The notes under the pieces: model-generated
Databases searched by the model: none
Told to the model about the DNA's origin: nothing
Seen by the model: the letters and a program-made list of their open reading frames with translations, nothing else
Part shown: one piece after another, positions 1 through 9,848 of the stretch
Numbering within the stretch: position 1 is the first letter of the stretch
Layout of the letters: every line of letters begins with the position of its first letter
Translations under genes and position numbers: made by a program
DNA from: Limnanthes douglasii subsp. nivea
Lineage: Eukaryota > Streptophyta > Magnoliopsida > Brassicales > Limnanthaceae
Direction: 5' to 3'
Assembly (NCBI GenBank): GCA_036936605.1
Contig: JAUPFV010000002.1
Span: 162,804,813-162,868,812, forward strand
Length of the DNA stretch: 64,000 nucleotides

Positions 1-532
1 TTTTTAATGAGGAAATTGTTTCACTTCACCATTGCCCATTTGTTAAAATAAAAGCCCAAGGCCCATCTACACCAAAAGCCACGTCTTTGGAGGAGGGAAG
101 GGTCTGATTTCCAGCTTATATCATTAATACTTTGTATTTTCAATATTAAAGCATTTTGTTTCCAAGAAAAGCCTTGATTGTTTTAGGGGCATGCATTATG
201 TTTCCAAGAACAGCCTTAATTGTGTTCAAGGCTAGTTCTTTCTCCTATAAAAACTATGTACTCAGAATTCTAATGGTTAGACTATCTTTGATTCTGAAAA
301 AACTTCTTAAGTTTTACTCTTCTCTTGTTGGTGTGTAATATCTACAAGAAAACCTGTTCTTCATTTGGTGCGTCATATCCAAAGGAAGATCAGTTGGAAT
401 ATCAAAGGCCTTTCCACAACCTTTGTGTGACCTATCGATCCACATCCTTTGTTCCTTGAATCCTTTTGGGTTCATGGTTGCAAAGTTATCCCTATCCCAT
501 TTCAGAGTGCCGATTCTAGGAGGAGTTTATCA
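1..532 (+). repeat. 3' part of a CRM-like LTR
   Basis: This is the distal two thirds of an LTR whose full form is at 37,631-38,500 and 32,047-32,918. It carries the TATA-like box in 'cctataaaaact' near 243-254 and ends in the family's terminal GGAGTTTATCA at 532. It is followed by ATGGGATAATTC, exactly as downstream of the 3' LTR at 38,500. Only about five differences from the 38,500 copy were counted over 530 bp, so it is the duplicate of that LTR, not an independent insertion. Confidence 0.92.
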
Positions 533-930
533 ATGGGATAATTCAACTTAGGTTTATTCCAAGTCGACAGCCTTAGTGAAATTATCAACCACCAACCCGA
601 TCCTTATCATGATCATGATAGCGTACCAAGAAGTACTGTTTCACCAATATCAAATAAAATCATAACAAACCTAACATTTGCTTCATCTTCCACCATTAGC
701 ACTTGCTCAATCTAGAGTAAAATAATCTCAAGCTCTGAGTGGGTGAAGGGAGAATCTGAGTGCCCTGGTACTATGGAGAACTTTGTTTAAGGGTCGAGAT
801 GATCATAGAAATAAATGGTTAATGCATGAAAAGTATATAGATTTGACTGAAAGCATTACACTAATAACTAACCCTTCGGGAAAAAGGCAGGTCATAAGCT
901 TTTAAACACAATTTCAAGAGAGGATGTTTA
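533..930. other. Degenerate Tat gag-side sequence
   Basis: There is no open frame of note. The stretch around 760-960 reads in pieces like the end of a Tat gag and the spacer before protease, with a frame containing 'PIIFDDDN' just before 980. Fragments before 760 are not recognisable. The same sequence is at 38,501-38,900 in copy B, where a 67-codon stretch stays open from 38,750. Confidence 0.4.
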
Positions 931-1470
931 CCCATTTTTATCGAGCTTCATATCCTCCAATAATATTTGATGATGATAACCTTTAAGGCGTAACTGGTCC
1001 TTAGGATGATGTTATTTTGATTCTCTTTGATGTTTAGATGGAGGGAATTTGGAGATTCTTAATCGATATCATAAGTTTGACAAATATCCTTTTTAAAACA
1101 ACATATGATAGGATGAAGAATCCTCCAATTATTCGACCTTTGGAAAAGACTATGGTGAGATTCATTAGGGCAAGGGATTTGCTCACATGAGAGTTTAAGT
1201 CGAGGTTATTTTTAGACAAAGAAAATTTAAGCAAGTAGTTTGCATTGTTTTTATGATTGTGAACAATCCTACTTATTATAATGAGATCTTTGGTAGGTCG
1301 TGGCTGAATAAAATGCAAGTAATAGTCTCGAAAATATGGCAGTGTCTTGGGTACGCGTTGGGATATAAAGTTGGAGTCTTCCGTAGTAATAAAAATATAG
1401 CTAAAGGGTGTTATACAACCTTATTGGCGCTAAAAGAAGCAATTATCGGGTCATCAAGTTGAGATCAAAG
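930..1470 (+). pseudogene. Tat-lineage Ty3/gypsy protease region, relic
   Basis: Retropepsin region of a worn gag-pol. The pre-protease motif 'PIIFDDDNL' followed by 'GVTGP.DDVI' matches the conserved block that precedes the protease in Tat/Ogre-type polyproteins. Farther on, 'IVNNPTYYNEIFGRSWLNKM' corresponds to the family's 'VD.PS.YN.I.GR..L' signature, and 'GVFRSNKNIAKGCYTTLL' to the block after it. The catalytic DTG region itself is not readable. Several frameshifts and stops break the frame, so no protein is possible. The longest open piece is 1,253-1,462. The assignment rests on motif order and on the RT immediately downstream. Copy B is at 38,900-39,430. Confidence 0.7.
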
Positions 1471-1599
1471 TTATCGATGATCCAAGAAAAGCCCCTAGTT
1501 TGGTTATTCCCAAGAAGGACATCGAACCTTATCTTTTTCATAATAGAAAAATAGTGAATATTGGTACTTAACTCATTAGGGAACTCATGAGTAAATTTA

Positions 1600-2300
1600 T
1601 TTCATGTTTGCTGTTACTTTGGATGATATTTCTTGGTTAACAAGAGACGTGACCAAAGTCTCGGCTGATATCATGTGTCATAAAGTATCAGTCAACCCCA
1701 AAGCCATGCCCAATATAGAAGATGAGAGAGGTTTCAGTCAAAAACTCTATAACGATTGTCCCAGAGTGAATCAGTTATCCAGTATATGCCATATTGTAGA
1801 GTCTCAATATCTTTTATGGACACCGAACTGGGTTCTGGTAAGAAATAAGAATGATAAATGGAGGATGTGTATCAATGTCACATACCTAAACATATTATTC
1901 TCTAAGGACCCGTTCTCAGGTTCGACCAATTAGTGAATAGTACTTTAGGAAACAATTCTTTTTTATCATTTATGGATGTTTAATCCAACCATAATCAAAT
2001 AAAAATGTACCCATCAGAGCGAGAAAGCACAACCTTCATAACTGCTAGAGGTTTACATTGTTATATAATCATGTCTTTTGGTTTGGGAATAGCGGGGGAG
2101 ATTTATTAAAAGTTGGTTAATAAGTTAGTTTCTAGTCATATTGATATAAACGTTGAAGTGTATATTGATCATATATCTCTCAATATCTGCAAAAGCTTTA
2201 AACACATTATTGATCTGATTGAGATTTTTGAGAACTAGAGGGAAATCAACCTCAAACTTAATCCGGAGAGGTGCACTTTTGGGGTATGGTCAAAACATTT
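1600..2300 (+). pseudogene. Tat-lineage reverse transcriptase, relic
   Basis: Open from 1,604 to 1,933, then broken. The start contains 'ADIMCHKVSVNPKAMP', the Tat block just before the RT fingers, followed by 'VLVRNKNDKWRMCINVTYLN', the equivalent of the RT motif with K-W-R-M-C-I-D. After a frame break come 'FLSFMDV', 'NQIKMYPSERESTTFITARG' and 'YIIMSFGLG', all RT blocks in the correct order. The catalytic YVDD is represented by 'VYIDHIS' near 2,160, with the second Asp changed to His. The sequence then merges into the connection domain to about 2,617, where copy A has a 617-bp deletion. It is a fossil. Copy B is at 39,572-40,270. Confidence 0.82.
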
Positions 2301-2617
2301 GTCGTCTATCTATTAAGTGAACAATAGAAGGCTTATCCAACGCAGCTAAAAGTATGGCTACAATGCAACCACCATGATCTATTAATGAGGTACATATTTT
2401 GTTTGGAATGCTGAAAGCGCTTAACATGTCTATCTTATAAGATATATGATCTTTTTTCTTCCAGGTCTTAATTAGCTAGTATCTTACATTAGATTAGAGA
2501 GTGTAAGATGATATTGCATAAGATAAAAGAGCATCTCGCTTCTCCATATATTTTGGCTAAAGTTATCCCTTAAGATGAATTATTCGTTTATTTGGTTGTT
2601 CAAGACTATGTTGTAAG

Positions 2618-3180
2618 ATTATATGAGCAGTGTTTAAGACATCATATTTTGTGATGATATAGTCTCAGTGAGTCTCTTATTATTTTAGAAGAGCTTTACA
2701 GTGGGAAGGCTCGACCCATTGTTGATTTAAACCACTAATGCATAGTGTTTTTCTTGCATATTTTTATTGGCCAAGTATCATAGCCGACGCCAAAGAGTCG
2801 GTGAAAAAATACGACACCTGACAATTGTTCACCAATACAATTTATTTCACAATCGTACCGCTCGAGTCGCTATCTGAAGCTCTACCCTTTTATAGGTGAA
2901 GGATCGACCTAGTTAGATTCTTACCTGATGCTCTATGAAGACGTTAATACATGATTTTGTTGTTGATTACTTTTCAACATGGATGGATCCCGAACTAATT
3001 TCGAAGATAAAGGTTAAAGATGTGATAAATGATGAGGGATTAACATAGTCAAATAAATTATATAGATATATACGACCTAATTATTAGGAAGAAAAATATA
3101 GAGAGGCTTTAAAAAGACAAAATTAGAAAGATAAGCATTTTTTCCAAAAACCGAGATAGGTCCTGGTTGTTTTCGGTGAA
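2618..3180 (+). pseudogene. Tat-lineage integrase N-terminal part, relic
   Basis: After the deletion point the sequence resembles the integrase zinc-binding region: 'YWPSIIADAKESVKKYDT' around 2,770-2,820 matches the family 'YWP....DA..FV..C..C'. Then 'DFVVDYFSTWMDPELISKIK' near 2,950-3,015 matches the start of the integrase core, where the first catalytic Asp lies in 'VDYF'. There are numerous stops. The core is interrupted shortly afterwards: the next recognisable integrase block is 4 kb away at 7,171, beyond a TIR element and a hAT remnant. This suggests that those elements inserted into, or replaced part of, the integrase. Confidence 0.7.
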
Positions 3181-3639
3181 GTTCTATATATATATTTAGT
3201 AGTCTCAAGTGTTACAAGTGTAAATGACTAATATACCCTCATGTGTCTCATATGTATGATTAAATATATAAATATTTCTTTTTCTCTATTACTATCCCAC
3301 TATTAATCCTCATTAGAGATTCCTTCTAGTCCTTAGGTGTGAAATCAAATGAAATTTAAATGCTAACGAACTTTAAGTATAGGCGGATAATCTAGTCTTC
3401 AAATCCTTTATTCCTTATGTCCCACGCTCCAGTTATGCTTTACTTCATTCTTAGTCAAATTATTGATCTGCATACTTTTTATTTTCATGGATACTAAACT
3501 ATGTAAAATTTTATTCATGTAGATAATACATATTTTACTTTAGCTTATCTTAGATAATACGTTTTGATTGTATTTTATTTTGTTTGTTTATATTTCTTGT
3601 CAATGTTATGTATATTTAGTTACTGATATTCATACGCTT
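3181..3639. other. Spacer without gene signal
   Basis: AT-rich stretch between the integrase relic and the AACCG element. No open frame or family signature is seen. It is nearly identical to 41,760-42,225 in copy B. Confidence 0.5.
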
Positions 3640-4347
3640 TAGGCATGGACATTTTAACCGGAACCGAAAGAACCGAACCGAACTGAACCGAAAGAACCGA
3701 ATCGAAGTAGATTTGGTTCTTTCATAATACCCGAATTGTTCCAGTTTTCAATTATCCACGGTTCTTGGAACCGAACCGAAGAATCGTGGGTACCCGTTAG
3801 GAACCGAACCTATGTATTAACCCTTGATTTTGAATTGTTTTAAAAATATATTTTCTTTTTCAAAGTTAGATTCCCCTAAATTTATCTTTTATCATTGATC
3901 TCTAATTATGTTCTCTTGAATAAATGACAACATACTTCATTCAAAGTGGCGACATATTTACAAACTATTATGCGTATAAACAAAATAACAAAATACAAAC
4001 CTTTATATAATTTAATAAACTTGATATCATCTCTCCATTTTTTTATTTTACTAATATTATTCTGTAATATATTAATTGTGAATATTTCTTATATTTAGTA
4101 TTTTTTTTCTTACAATTTAACATATATTTATTGTTTTAAAGTGTAAAAAGAGTTTTATATACGTTGATATTGCAAAGCATTTAAAGTATCCAAAACTACC
4201 CGATTGGAACCGAGTTAAGTACCCATACCGAACCGAATTAAGCCGAACCGAACCCAACCGAAATTTATTCGGTTCCTAAATGGGTACTAGTTTTGAAGAA
4301 CCGAGAACCGAACCGAACCGAACCGAAGAACCGAATGCCCATGCCTA
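3640..4347. mobile_element. Non-autonomous TIR element rich in AACCG
   Basis: A block bounded by inverted ends TAGGCATGGACATT and AATGCCCATGCCTA. In copy B the two 14-bp ends are perfect inverted repeats. Just inside both ends lie arrays of the pentamer AACCG and its variants (3,655-3,720 and 4,200-4,335), in opposite arrangement to the AT-rich middle. No coding capacity is present. Subterminal motif arrays next to short TIRs are typical of non-autonomous hAT-type elements. A clear 8-bp target duplication was not found, so the superfamily is a guess. Relative to copy B, an internal stretch of about 85 bp (3,845-3,930) is present only here. Confidence 0.6.
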
Positions 4348-4384
4348 TTGTATGCTACAGGTTCTGGTTCGGGTTGGTTTCCTG

Positions 4385-4580
4385 TCATCCAAAACTGACC
4401 TACAAAACCCGAAAAAGACATGTAAACCTAAAATTGATCTGCAAAATCTAAAAAGACATGCAAATCCGAAACTGACCTGTAAAATCCATAAAAACCTGCA
4501 AATCCAAAACTAACCTGTAAAACCCATAAAGACCTGCAAACTAAAAACTAACCCGTAAAATCAAAAAAGACTTGCAAAAT
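4385..4580 (+). repeat. Tandem repeat, about 38-bp unit, five copies
   Basis: Imperfect units built on 'AACTGACCTGTAAAA' followed by 'CCTGCAAATCC' run from just after the AACCG element to 4,580. They give a repetitive but meaningless open frame on the plus strand (4,280-4,513). The copy B equivalent is 42,895-43,090. They may be subterminal repeats of the hAT relic that follows. That is inference. Confidence 0.6.
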
Positions 4581-5405
4581 TCTATTCCATTTATTTAGTC
4601 TCACATTCTATTATTCTAGAGATAATATTATAGATAATATTGATATTATCTTAATTTATATAATTTGAATTTGTATATATATATAAATGAACATATATAT
4701 ATAGATATGTAATTTAGAAATATAAATATAAATTTTAAATCAAAATAATTAAATTTAATTTTTATTTTTTGTTAATATACGTAGGTTTTAGATTAATTTA
4801 TATAATTTAAAATTGACTTGTAAATAAAATCCATATAAATGTTTTATCTCAAAATTGTTTTGTAAATAAAATCTATATGGTATAAACACAAAACTGATAT
4901 CTAAAATTTTATTAATAAAAAAATAATATTTTAAATAAAAAAATATAAAACAAAAAAATATATTATAATTCTTAGATAGTTTAACAATAGCTCTACCCAC
5001 TCGTCGACTCTTTCTATAAGTCGATACCGTATATTTCTCTCTTTCATCGCATATGCAGTCTTTACCCGATTTATCTCTTTCGATAAGTGTTGTGTGTTTT
5101 GATTGAATCTTGAAATTCCATGTGTATATTAAAGTTTATCAATCAATGCACGCTTTTAGGTGTATTGATTCTGAATCGAACAACGCACTAACGATATTTA
5201 TATAATTGCTGCATGTTTGTTTTGATTCATAAATTGAGGATTTTTTAACTTTTGAGAAGGTGAAATTTCCAATTTGTTTGAACATATATCGAAGTAGTGT
5301 TGAATTAAATAACATTTGTTTTTTAATTATGATGACGTAATTGAGGTTGGAGCTTTTGAAACAGATCATCTCGGCAACAAAAAAGTAAGAAAAACTTGTA
5401 CAAGT
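4581..5405. other. AT-rich 5' flank of the hAT remnant
   Basis: A very AT-rich stretch to about 4,980, then a more mixed section ('CGATACCG', 'CTTTACCCGATTTATCTC') that could be the leader of the hAT gene starting at 5,406. The minus-strand open frames here have no family features and follow from base composition. Confidence 0.4.
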
Positions 5406-6036
5406 ATGGATAAAAACGAAAAGCAAACTGTTAGAAAATTAAAATCCGACGTTTGAATATATTTTAATATGCTCCCCCTTGCCGACGATATGAAAGAAAA
5501 TATGTTTGCAAAAAATATGGTGTTATTTTATTGTGTAAGAGTACTTATGGTACGGGTAATTTGTGTCGTCATATACAAAAATATGAAAAAGTAAGTAGTC
5601 GTGATGTAGGACAGATTCTTACCATCGATATGTGAAGAACATTAATCTATTATATAATATTAATTTCATTTAGTTAAATCTATAAATGATTGTGTTTCTG
5701 CAGGAGTTTGATGATTTCAAAATTGATACATGTAGTGGTTTATCAAAAACTACGCAACTCGAACTATATTTAGATGCATCGAAGGTGAAGGGAGATAAAA
5801 ATTTTGATATCCTAACATATTGGAAAATAAACCAATATAAATATCCTGAACTTGCTAGCATGGCGCGTGATGTGTTGTCAATTCCTATATCTACAGTGGC
5901 GTCAGAGTCAACATTCAGTCTTGGGGGTCGAGTTCTTGACCAATTTCGTAGCTCACTTAAACCGGATACGTCCGAGGCATTAATTTGCATAAAGGATTGG
6001 TTATTTGGAGAAAATTTTAAGTTTTATAATATCTAA
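5406..6036 (+). pseudogene. hAT transposase remnant: BED finger joined to C-terminal dimerisation domain
   Basis: The ATG at 5,406 opens a frame starting 'MDKNEKQTVRKLKSDV', where a Trp codon (kept in copy B) has become TGA. A BED-type zinc-finger pattern follows in a shifted frame: 'KYVCKKYGV', 'GTGNLCRHIQKYE'. A donor-like GTAAGTAG sits at about 5,592 and an acceptor-like TTTCTGCAG at 5,703. The next open frame (5,686-6,036) carries the hAT dimerisation domain: 'DILTYWKINQYKYPELASMA', 'ISTVASESTFSLGGRVLD', 'LKPDTSEALICIKDWL'. The central catalytic domain is missing altogether, so this is an internally deleted copy of a RICESLEEPER-like transposase. The copy B equivalent is 43,913-44,542. 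Confidence 0.85.
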
Positions 6037-6474
6037 AACTTAAATGTTTATATCTATTTTATATGATTTCAATATCTTTTGTTTCAAAATATATTGTAGT
6101 TTTGCAAGATAAAATGAACAAACTCACAGAGGATTGTTTGAGTTTGGATTTGTATCTTGACACGGATGGTGGTTCCGTTAGTTGATTTCATTTAAGGTAA
6201 ATTTATGGTTTAATTATATACATATGTCATCAAATATAATATATATATTTGTGATCTAACTTTTATTTTATTTTATTTTTGTAGAAGCTTCAAGATAAAA
6301 TTAGTTTTTATTGGTGAAATTAACTTCAAAGTTCATGTTTTTTAATTTAATCATTTATTGTTCAAGACAAAATTTATGTAATATAATTTTTTTAATATCA
6401 TATATGATTGGAATTTAATACATATAAATTTCATGTTTTGCATTATGTATTTATGTGAGGTTTCTAGTTTTGAT

Positions 6475-6848
6475 ATTTTTGTGTCTAACAAGTCGTGTTC
6501 GTGTTAAGTATGTGTATCGGGTTAATTAATATTTCGTGTTAAAAATGTCAAGTTCGTGTTTTGGGTTGGTTTAAATTTTGTGTCAAACAGGTCGTGTTCG
6601 TGTTAAACAGATGTTTCAAGTTGTCTACAATTTCGTGTTAGACAGGCCGTGTTCGTGTTAAACAGATATTTCATGCTGTCTACAATTTCATGTCAAACAA
6701 GTCGAGTTCGAGTCCAACATATTTTTAATAGGTCGGATTCGTGTCTATGAACCTGACACGAATTTCGGGTTCGTGTCACATGTTTTAAAATTTCGGGTTG
6801 GTCAAACCCAACACGAATACGACTCGAAACCCAAAATTAATAGCCCTA
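6475..6848. repeat. hAT subterminal repeats and 3' terminal inverted repeat
   Basis: Three to four imperfect units of roughly 57 bp contain 'CAGGTCGTGTTCGTGTTAAA' and 'ATGTTTCATGTTGTCTAC'. Beyond them come GTGTCGTG-like words in inverse order (AACACGAATACG). The block ends in 'TTAATAGCCCTA' at 6,848, the reverse of a TAGGGCTATTAA end, which is a common form for plant hAT termini. No matching left end was found upstream, so the element is one-sided. The copy B equivalent ends at 45,360. Confidence 0.65.
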
Positions 6849-7170
6849 ACTGCATGTTTTGACTTAATACAATTTTGAAATCAATTAACTAATCTAATAA
6901 GTAAAGAGCATCATATAAGTAACATATAAATGGTAATATAATTGATATTCTTGAGATTACTAAAAAAACACTATTTTAACTAATAGTTGTCAAGGTTCAG
7001 TATGGTAAAATCATTCACTACTAGTAATAATCTCCAAATTTAAAATTTGAACATCGTTTTTAGTCTGATTCATAAAATAATATTTTTCAACACCTTCCCA
7101 CATTCAAAAAAAAATTAGAGGCCAATAATATAAATATAATACAGATTTGAAAAATAATCGAATATAGGTC
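6849..7170. other. AT-rich spacer
   Basis: No gene or repeat signal beyond base composition. It is nearly identical to 45,361-45,690. Confidence 0.5.
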
Positions 7171-7300
7171 ATCGATAAATACTCTAATTTTCTTCAAGAA
7201 GTAATATGGACATACAGAACAACACCTCAGACCACAACGGGTGAAACTTCTTTTCTAATGTTATATGACATGAGGGAAGAATGAATAAATCTGACTTAAT
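7171..7300 (+). pseudogene. Tat integrase C-terminal fragment
   Basis: A reading 'NFLQEVIWTYRTTPQTTTGE' followed by 'TSFLMLYDM' matches the conserved integrase block that runs 'LWAYRTTPRT..GETPF.L.YG' in Ty3/gypsy polyproteins. It belongs in register with the integrase start near 2,960-3,020, so the relic appears split by the inserted elements between. After about 7,300 the frame degenerates. Copy B holds the same fragment at 45,690-45,815. Confidence 0.75.
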
Positions 7301-7389
7301 CGAAGAGAAGACTACTAAGTGTCAAAGGCTTAGTTTCTTTCTCCTACGAGACGCATGTAACCAAACGTACATATCAACACAAACTAGCC

Positions 7390-7552
7390 TTTCCCATATG
7401 GCATACAAGAAATTTAACGGTTAGATAGCATGGATTGAGTATAATTACTCGTCAAATGAAGACTCGCGTTAGTATAAACAGCTTGTAAGAGTTTATCATG
7501 ATCTGCATATAGAGATTGAGGCTATCTCGTCTATTAAGAAAATACGGGCCTT
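7390..7552 (+). repeat. Direct repeat, left member
   Basis: Begins 'TTTCCCATATGGCA' and includes 'GATTGAGTATAATTAC' and 'TTATCATGAT'. It pairs with 8,126-8,291 at roughly 75-80 percent by eye. In copy B an 85-bp piece of this left member is deleted (after 'GGTTAGATAGC' at about 45,940). The pair flanks 570 bp of unknown sequence. The repeats could be old LTR pieces or a local duplication. Confidence 0.7.
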
Positions 7553-8125
7553 GAAATTCTCCTCCACTTAATTTATGAGTGTCATCTCCAAAACTTAGTC
7601 AATTTGCATCTCTTGTGTCTACGTCGCTATGCATCCCACCATAGCTTCACAAAAGACTTCTATTTTGCTAGTCTCACTTGTAATTTGGTTGCGCTTACGT
7701 TGGTGCGCTTCAACTTTATCCAATTGATTGCATCACGGTTTTTAAAACTGGTGATGGTCCTCTCTGTGTTTTACTTTTTCCCCCACAACCTAGCACGAGT
7801 CACCTTGCGCACTCCGCACTCTCCTCACTTCTTTTATTGGGATCTGGGAACAGTCTTACTTATACTGCGCTCATTCGTTTTATTTTTAGGCCCCCACGAC
7901 GAGTTACTTTATGTACACACCATTCACTATATATACATGACTCTTCTAAGTTGGTGTGATCTGATCCACATTGCGCTGGGCTAACTTATTGGGTCATTAC
8001 GCTTGGCTTAAGTGCATCACCTTTGAAGATTTATACCAGCTATGATATCACTTGTCGCGGGCTTAGCTTCCTTCGTGCATGAGGCGCTTTTAACTGAGAG
8101 CGCCTAGTGGCTCAAGAAAATATTT
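7553..8125. other. Unassigned sequence between direct repeats
   Basis: Relatively GC-richer than its surroundings. An open frame of 126 codons (7,604-7,984, plus) is hydrophobic and shows no family motif. The copy B counterpart is shifted near its end. I do not regard it as a gene. Confidence 0.4.
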
Positions 8126-8291
8126 CCCATATGGCACAAAATAAATACAATGGTTGGATAGCAAAGATTGAGTATAATTACATGTTATATGAAAACTCGA
8201 GTTAGTATCAACAAGTCGTAGAACTTATCATGATATGCATAGAGAAGTTGAGGCTAGCACGTCCATTGGAAAAATGTAGATCGTGACATAA
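8126..8291 (+). repeat. Direct repeat, right member
   Basis: Begins 'TTTCCCATATGGCACAAAAT' and matches the left member at 7,390-7,552 throughout its length, ending near 'GATCGTGACA'. Confidence 0.7.
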
Positions 8292-8625
8292 GGCTCATTT
8301 AAGATTTCAACATTATTAGACACTTATGAGAAGTAGGTGTGTCTCACGGCTTTCACTGTGTCAATTTTAAGGTGGGTAATAATATCTTGAGGATATTCTT
8401 TTTGTATATAAGAGATTGTAGGCTTGGTAAATTTGGTCTTAATTAGAAAGAGTTAGGGCTGGTACTTACAAGCCCATGGATAATGAAGGAAGGCCACTTC
8501 AACTTTGTGGATCATTAAGCACCTAAAGCTCTATTACTTATAAATATGTGATTAATGTGCAGGTTTCGAGAACTAAGCTTTTTTATAATTTTGATGCAAT
8601 GTTTAGTGGCATACGTTTTCCTACC

Positions 8626-9075
8626 CAGTCTGATCTAACCTTAGTAAAGTGTCCCAACCTTGGTTGGTCAAAGACCTATCCACTACTCTGAGTTAACTAG
8701 ATCGTTTTGATCCAGTCACGTGTCCTAAGTATTTTGTTAGGTTTGATCTGACCCTTGTAAAATGTTCCAATCTTAGTTGGTCAAATATTTTTTTAATGCT
8801 CTAAGTTAAGTGTCTCATACGATCACGCCGGGTAAAGTATTCTAATCTAAGTTTGTCAGACAGTTATCTAGTGCTCTAAGTTGAACGCCTTAGTTTGATC
8901 TGGCCCTAGAAAAATGTTTCAACCTTATTTGTGTGAGAGCTATATGATCATCTAAGTTGATTAGCTTGGTTCGATCCAGCCTTACTAAAGTGTTCCAACC
9001 TTAGTTGGTCAAAGATATATTCAATTCTATAAGTTTTTCAAACCAGTTCAATCTGGCCCTGACGAAGTGTTTCCA
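8626..9075 (+). repeat. Minisatellite, about 85-95-bp unit, five units
   Basis: Each unit contains a version of 'TTGATCTGGCCCTAGTAAA', then 'TGTTCCAACCTTAGTTGGTC', then 'GTGCTCTAAGTTGA'. Units are well diverged. The array lies downstream of the Tat pol relic, in the place where the 3' untranslated region of such an element would be. 3' UTR tandem repeats are a known feature of Tat/Ogre-type elements. Copy B has about one unit fewer because of a deletion. Confidence 0.75.
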
Positions 9076-9802
9076 AAAGATTCGATGCTCTATTAGATTA
9101 TAAAATATCTTAATCATCCATGGAGTTCAGTTATTAAAATAAACCACTGAAACATACAATAAAATACTCTAGACGCCCGTGGACTTTTAGTTATAGTAAG
9201 AAAAAGCAAATACGATAAACAAAAAAAATAGTTTGAAAGATAAAGACAATTACTCGTGAAAAGCATCATTATTATCACTCTCATGAAATAATGCACGTAG
9301 TGATATGAGCAACAACATCAGCATGGGCATCTACAGTTCTAGTTTCATGTGAATTATGGTCTTCATTATCTTTAACATATTCATCCTTTATTTCGACCCC
9401 TCTTTCTCTTCGATGTCTTTCTAAAACTCGAGGGCAACACCCTTTGGTATGTCCACTTTGGGTACCTCTTTCCAAAACAGCCCAAGCCTCAAGCCAAAGA
9501 ATCAGTCATGAAAATTCAGAACCATGCGTGAGCGGATAGACGCCCTTTCCTCATTATCCGTTTTGAGAGGCATGTATATATGTTCGGTCAAGGATGTGGA
9601 CTTGGTCTTTTTGTGCACTTTTCAGGACTAACTCTGATTTTAGTAACTTTAGCTCTGCCTTGGTTGATTTTAAATCTAATTATACTATCATTTCGTCGAG
9701 TTTCAATACCATTTTATTTTTGGCATTCAGAATTTCAAAGCTTTTCGATAGTCTTGTACATACATTTTTAATTATTGTTGTTATCCCATTTGATCTCAAG
9801 TA
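9076..9802. other. Unassigned, partly absent from copy B
   Basis: 8,981-9,549 has no counterpart in copy B, with 'CC' microhomology at the junction. A 64-codon minus-strand frame (9,281-9,475) contains 'QSGHTKGCCPRVLERHRRER', loosely like a zinc-knuckle tail, but it lacks a full CCHC pattern. The overlapping plus-strand frames at 9,580-9,881 are hydrophobic and not recognisable. Confidence 0.4.
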
Positions 9803-9848
9803 TTCGTACCGAGGGTTCGAATCCCTCTCTTTCCGTTTTTTTATGAAC
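9803..9848 (+). other. Plastid DNA insertion carrying the 3' part of chloroplast trnS-GCU
   Basis: The first 33 bases (9,803-9,835) read as the 3' end of a chloroplast tRNA-Ser(GCU). They comprise part of the variable arm, a perfect T arm (GAGGG-TTCGAAT-CCCTC), the 3' acceptor strand TCTTTCC and the discriminator G. Thirteen further bases (T7 then ATGAAC) would be plastid spacer. Copy B reads straight through at 47,650/47,651 without these 46 bases. It is a truncated, non-functional tRNA sequence. Recognition comes from memory of the tRNA. Confidence 0.85.

Noticed and set aside
1034..1318. Minus-strand frame of 94 codons
   Set aside because: It is the reverse of the Tat protease relic, which has the recognisable motifs on the plus strand.
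3640..4347. AACCG arrays as degenerate telomere repeats
   Set aside because: The plant telomere unit is TTTAGGG/CCCTAAA. The arrays lie inside inverted ends of an element.
4280..4513. 77-codon frame in both copies
   Set aside because: Generated by AACCG and 38-bp repeats, with repetitive composition.
7604..7984. 126-codon plus-strand frame, also partly open in copy B
   Set aside because: Hydrophobic, Leu/Phe/His rich, no motif, changes length and end in copy B. It is better explained by a chance open frame.
9803..9848. A working tRNA gene
   Set aside because: Only the 3' part is present; acceptor 5' strand, D arm and anticodon arm are missing.
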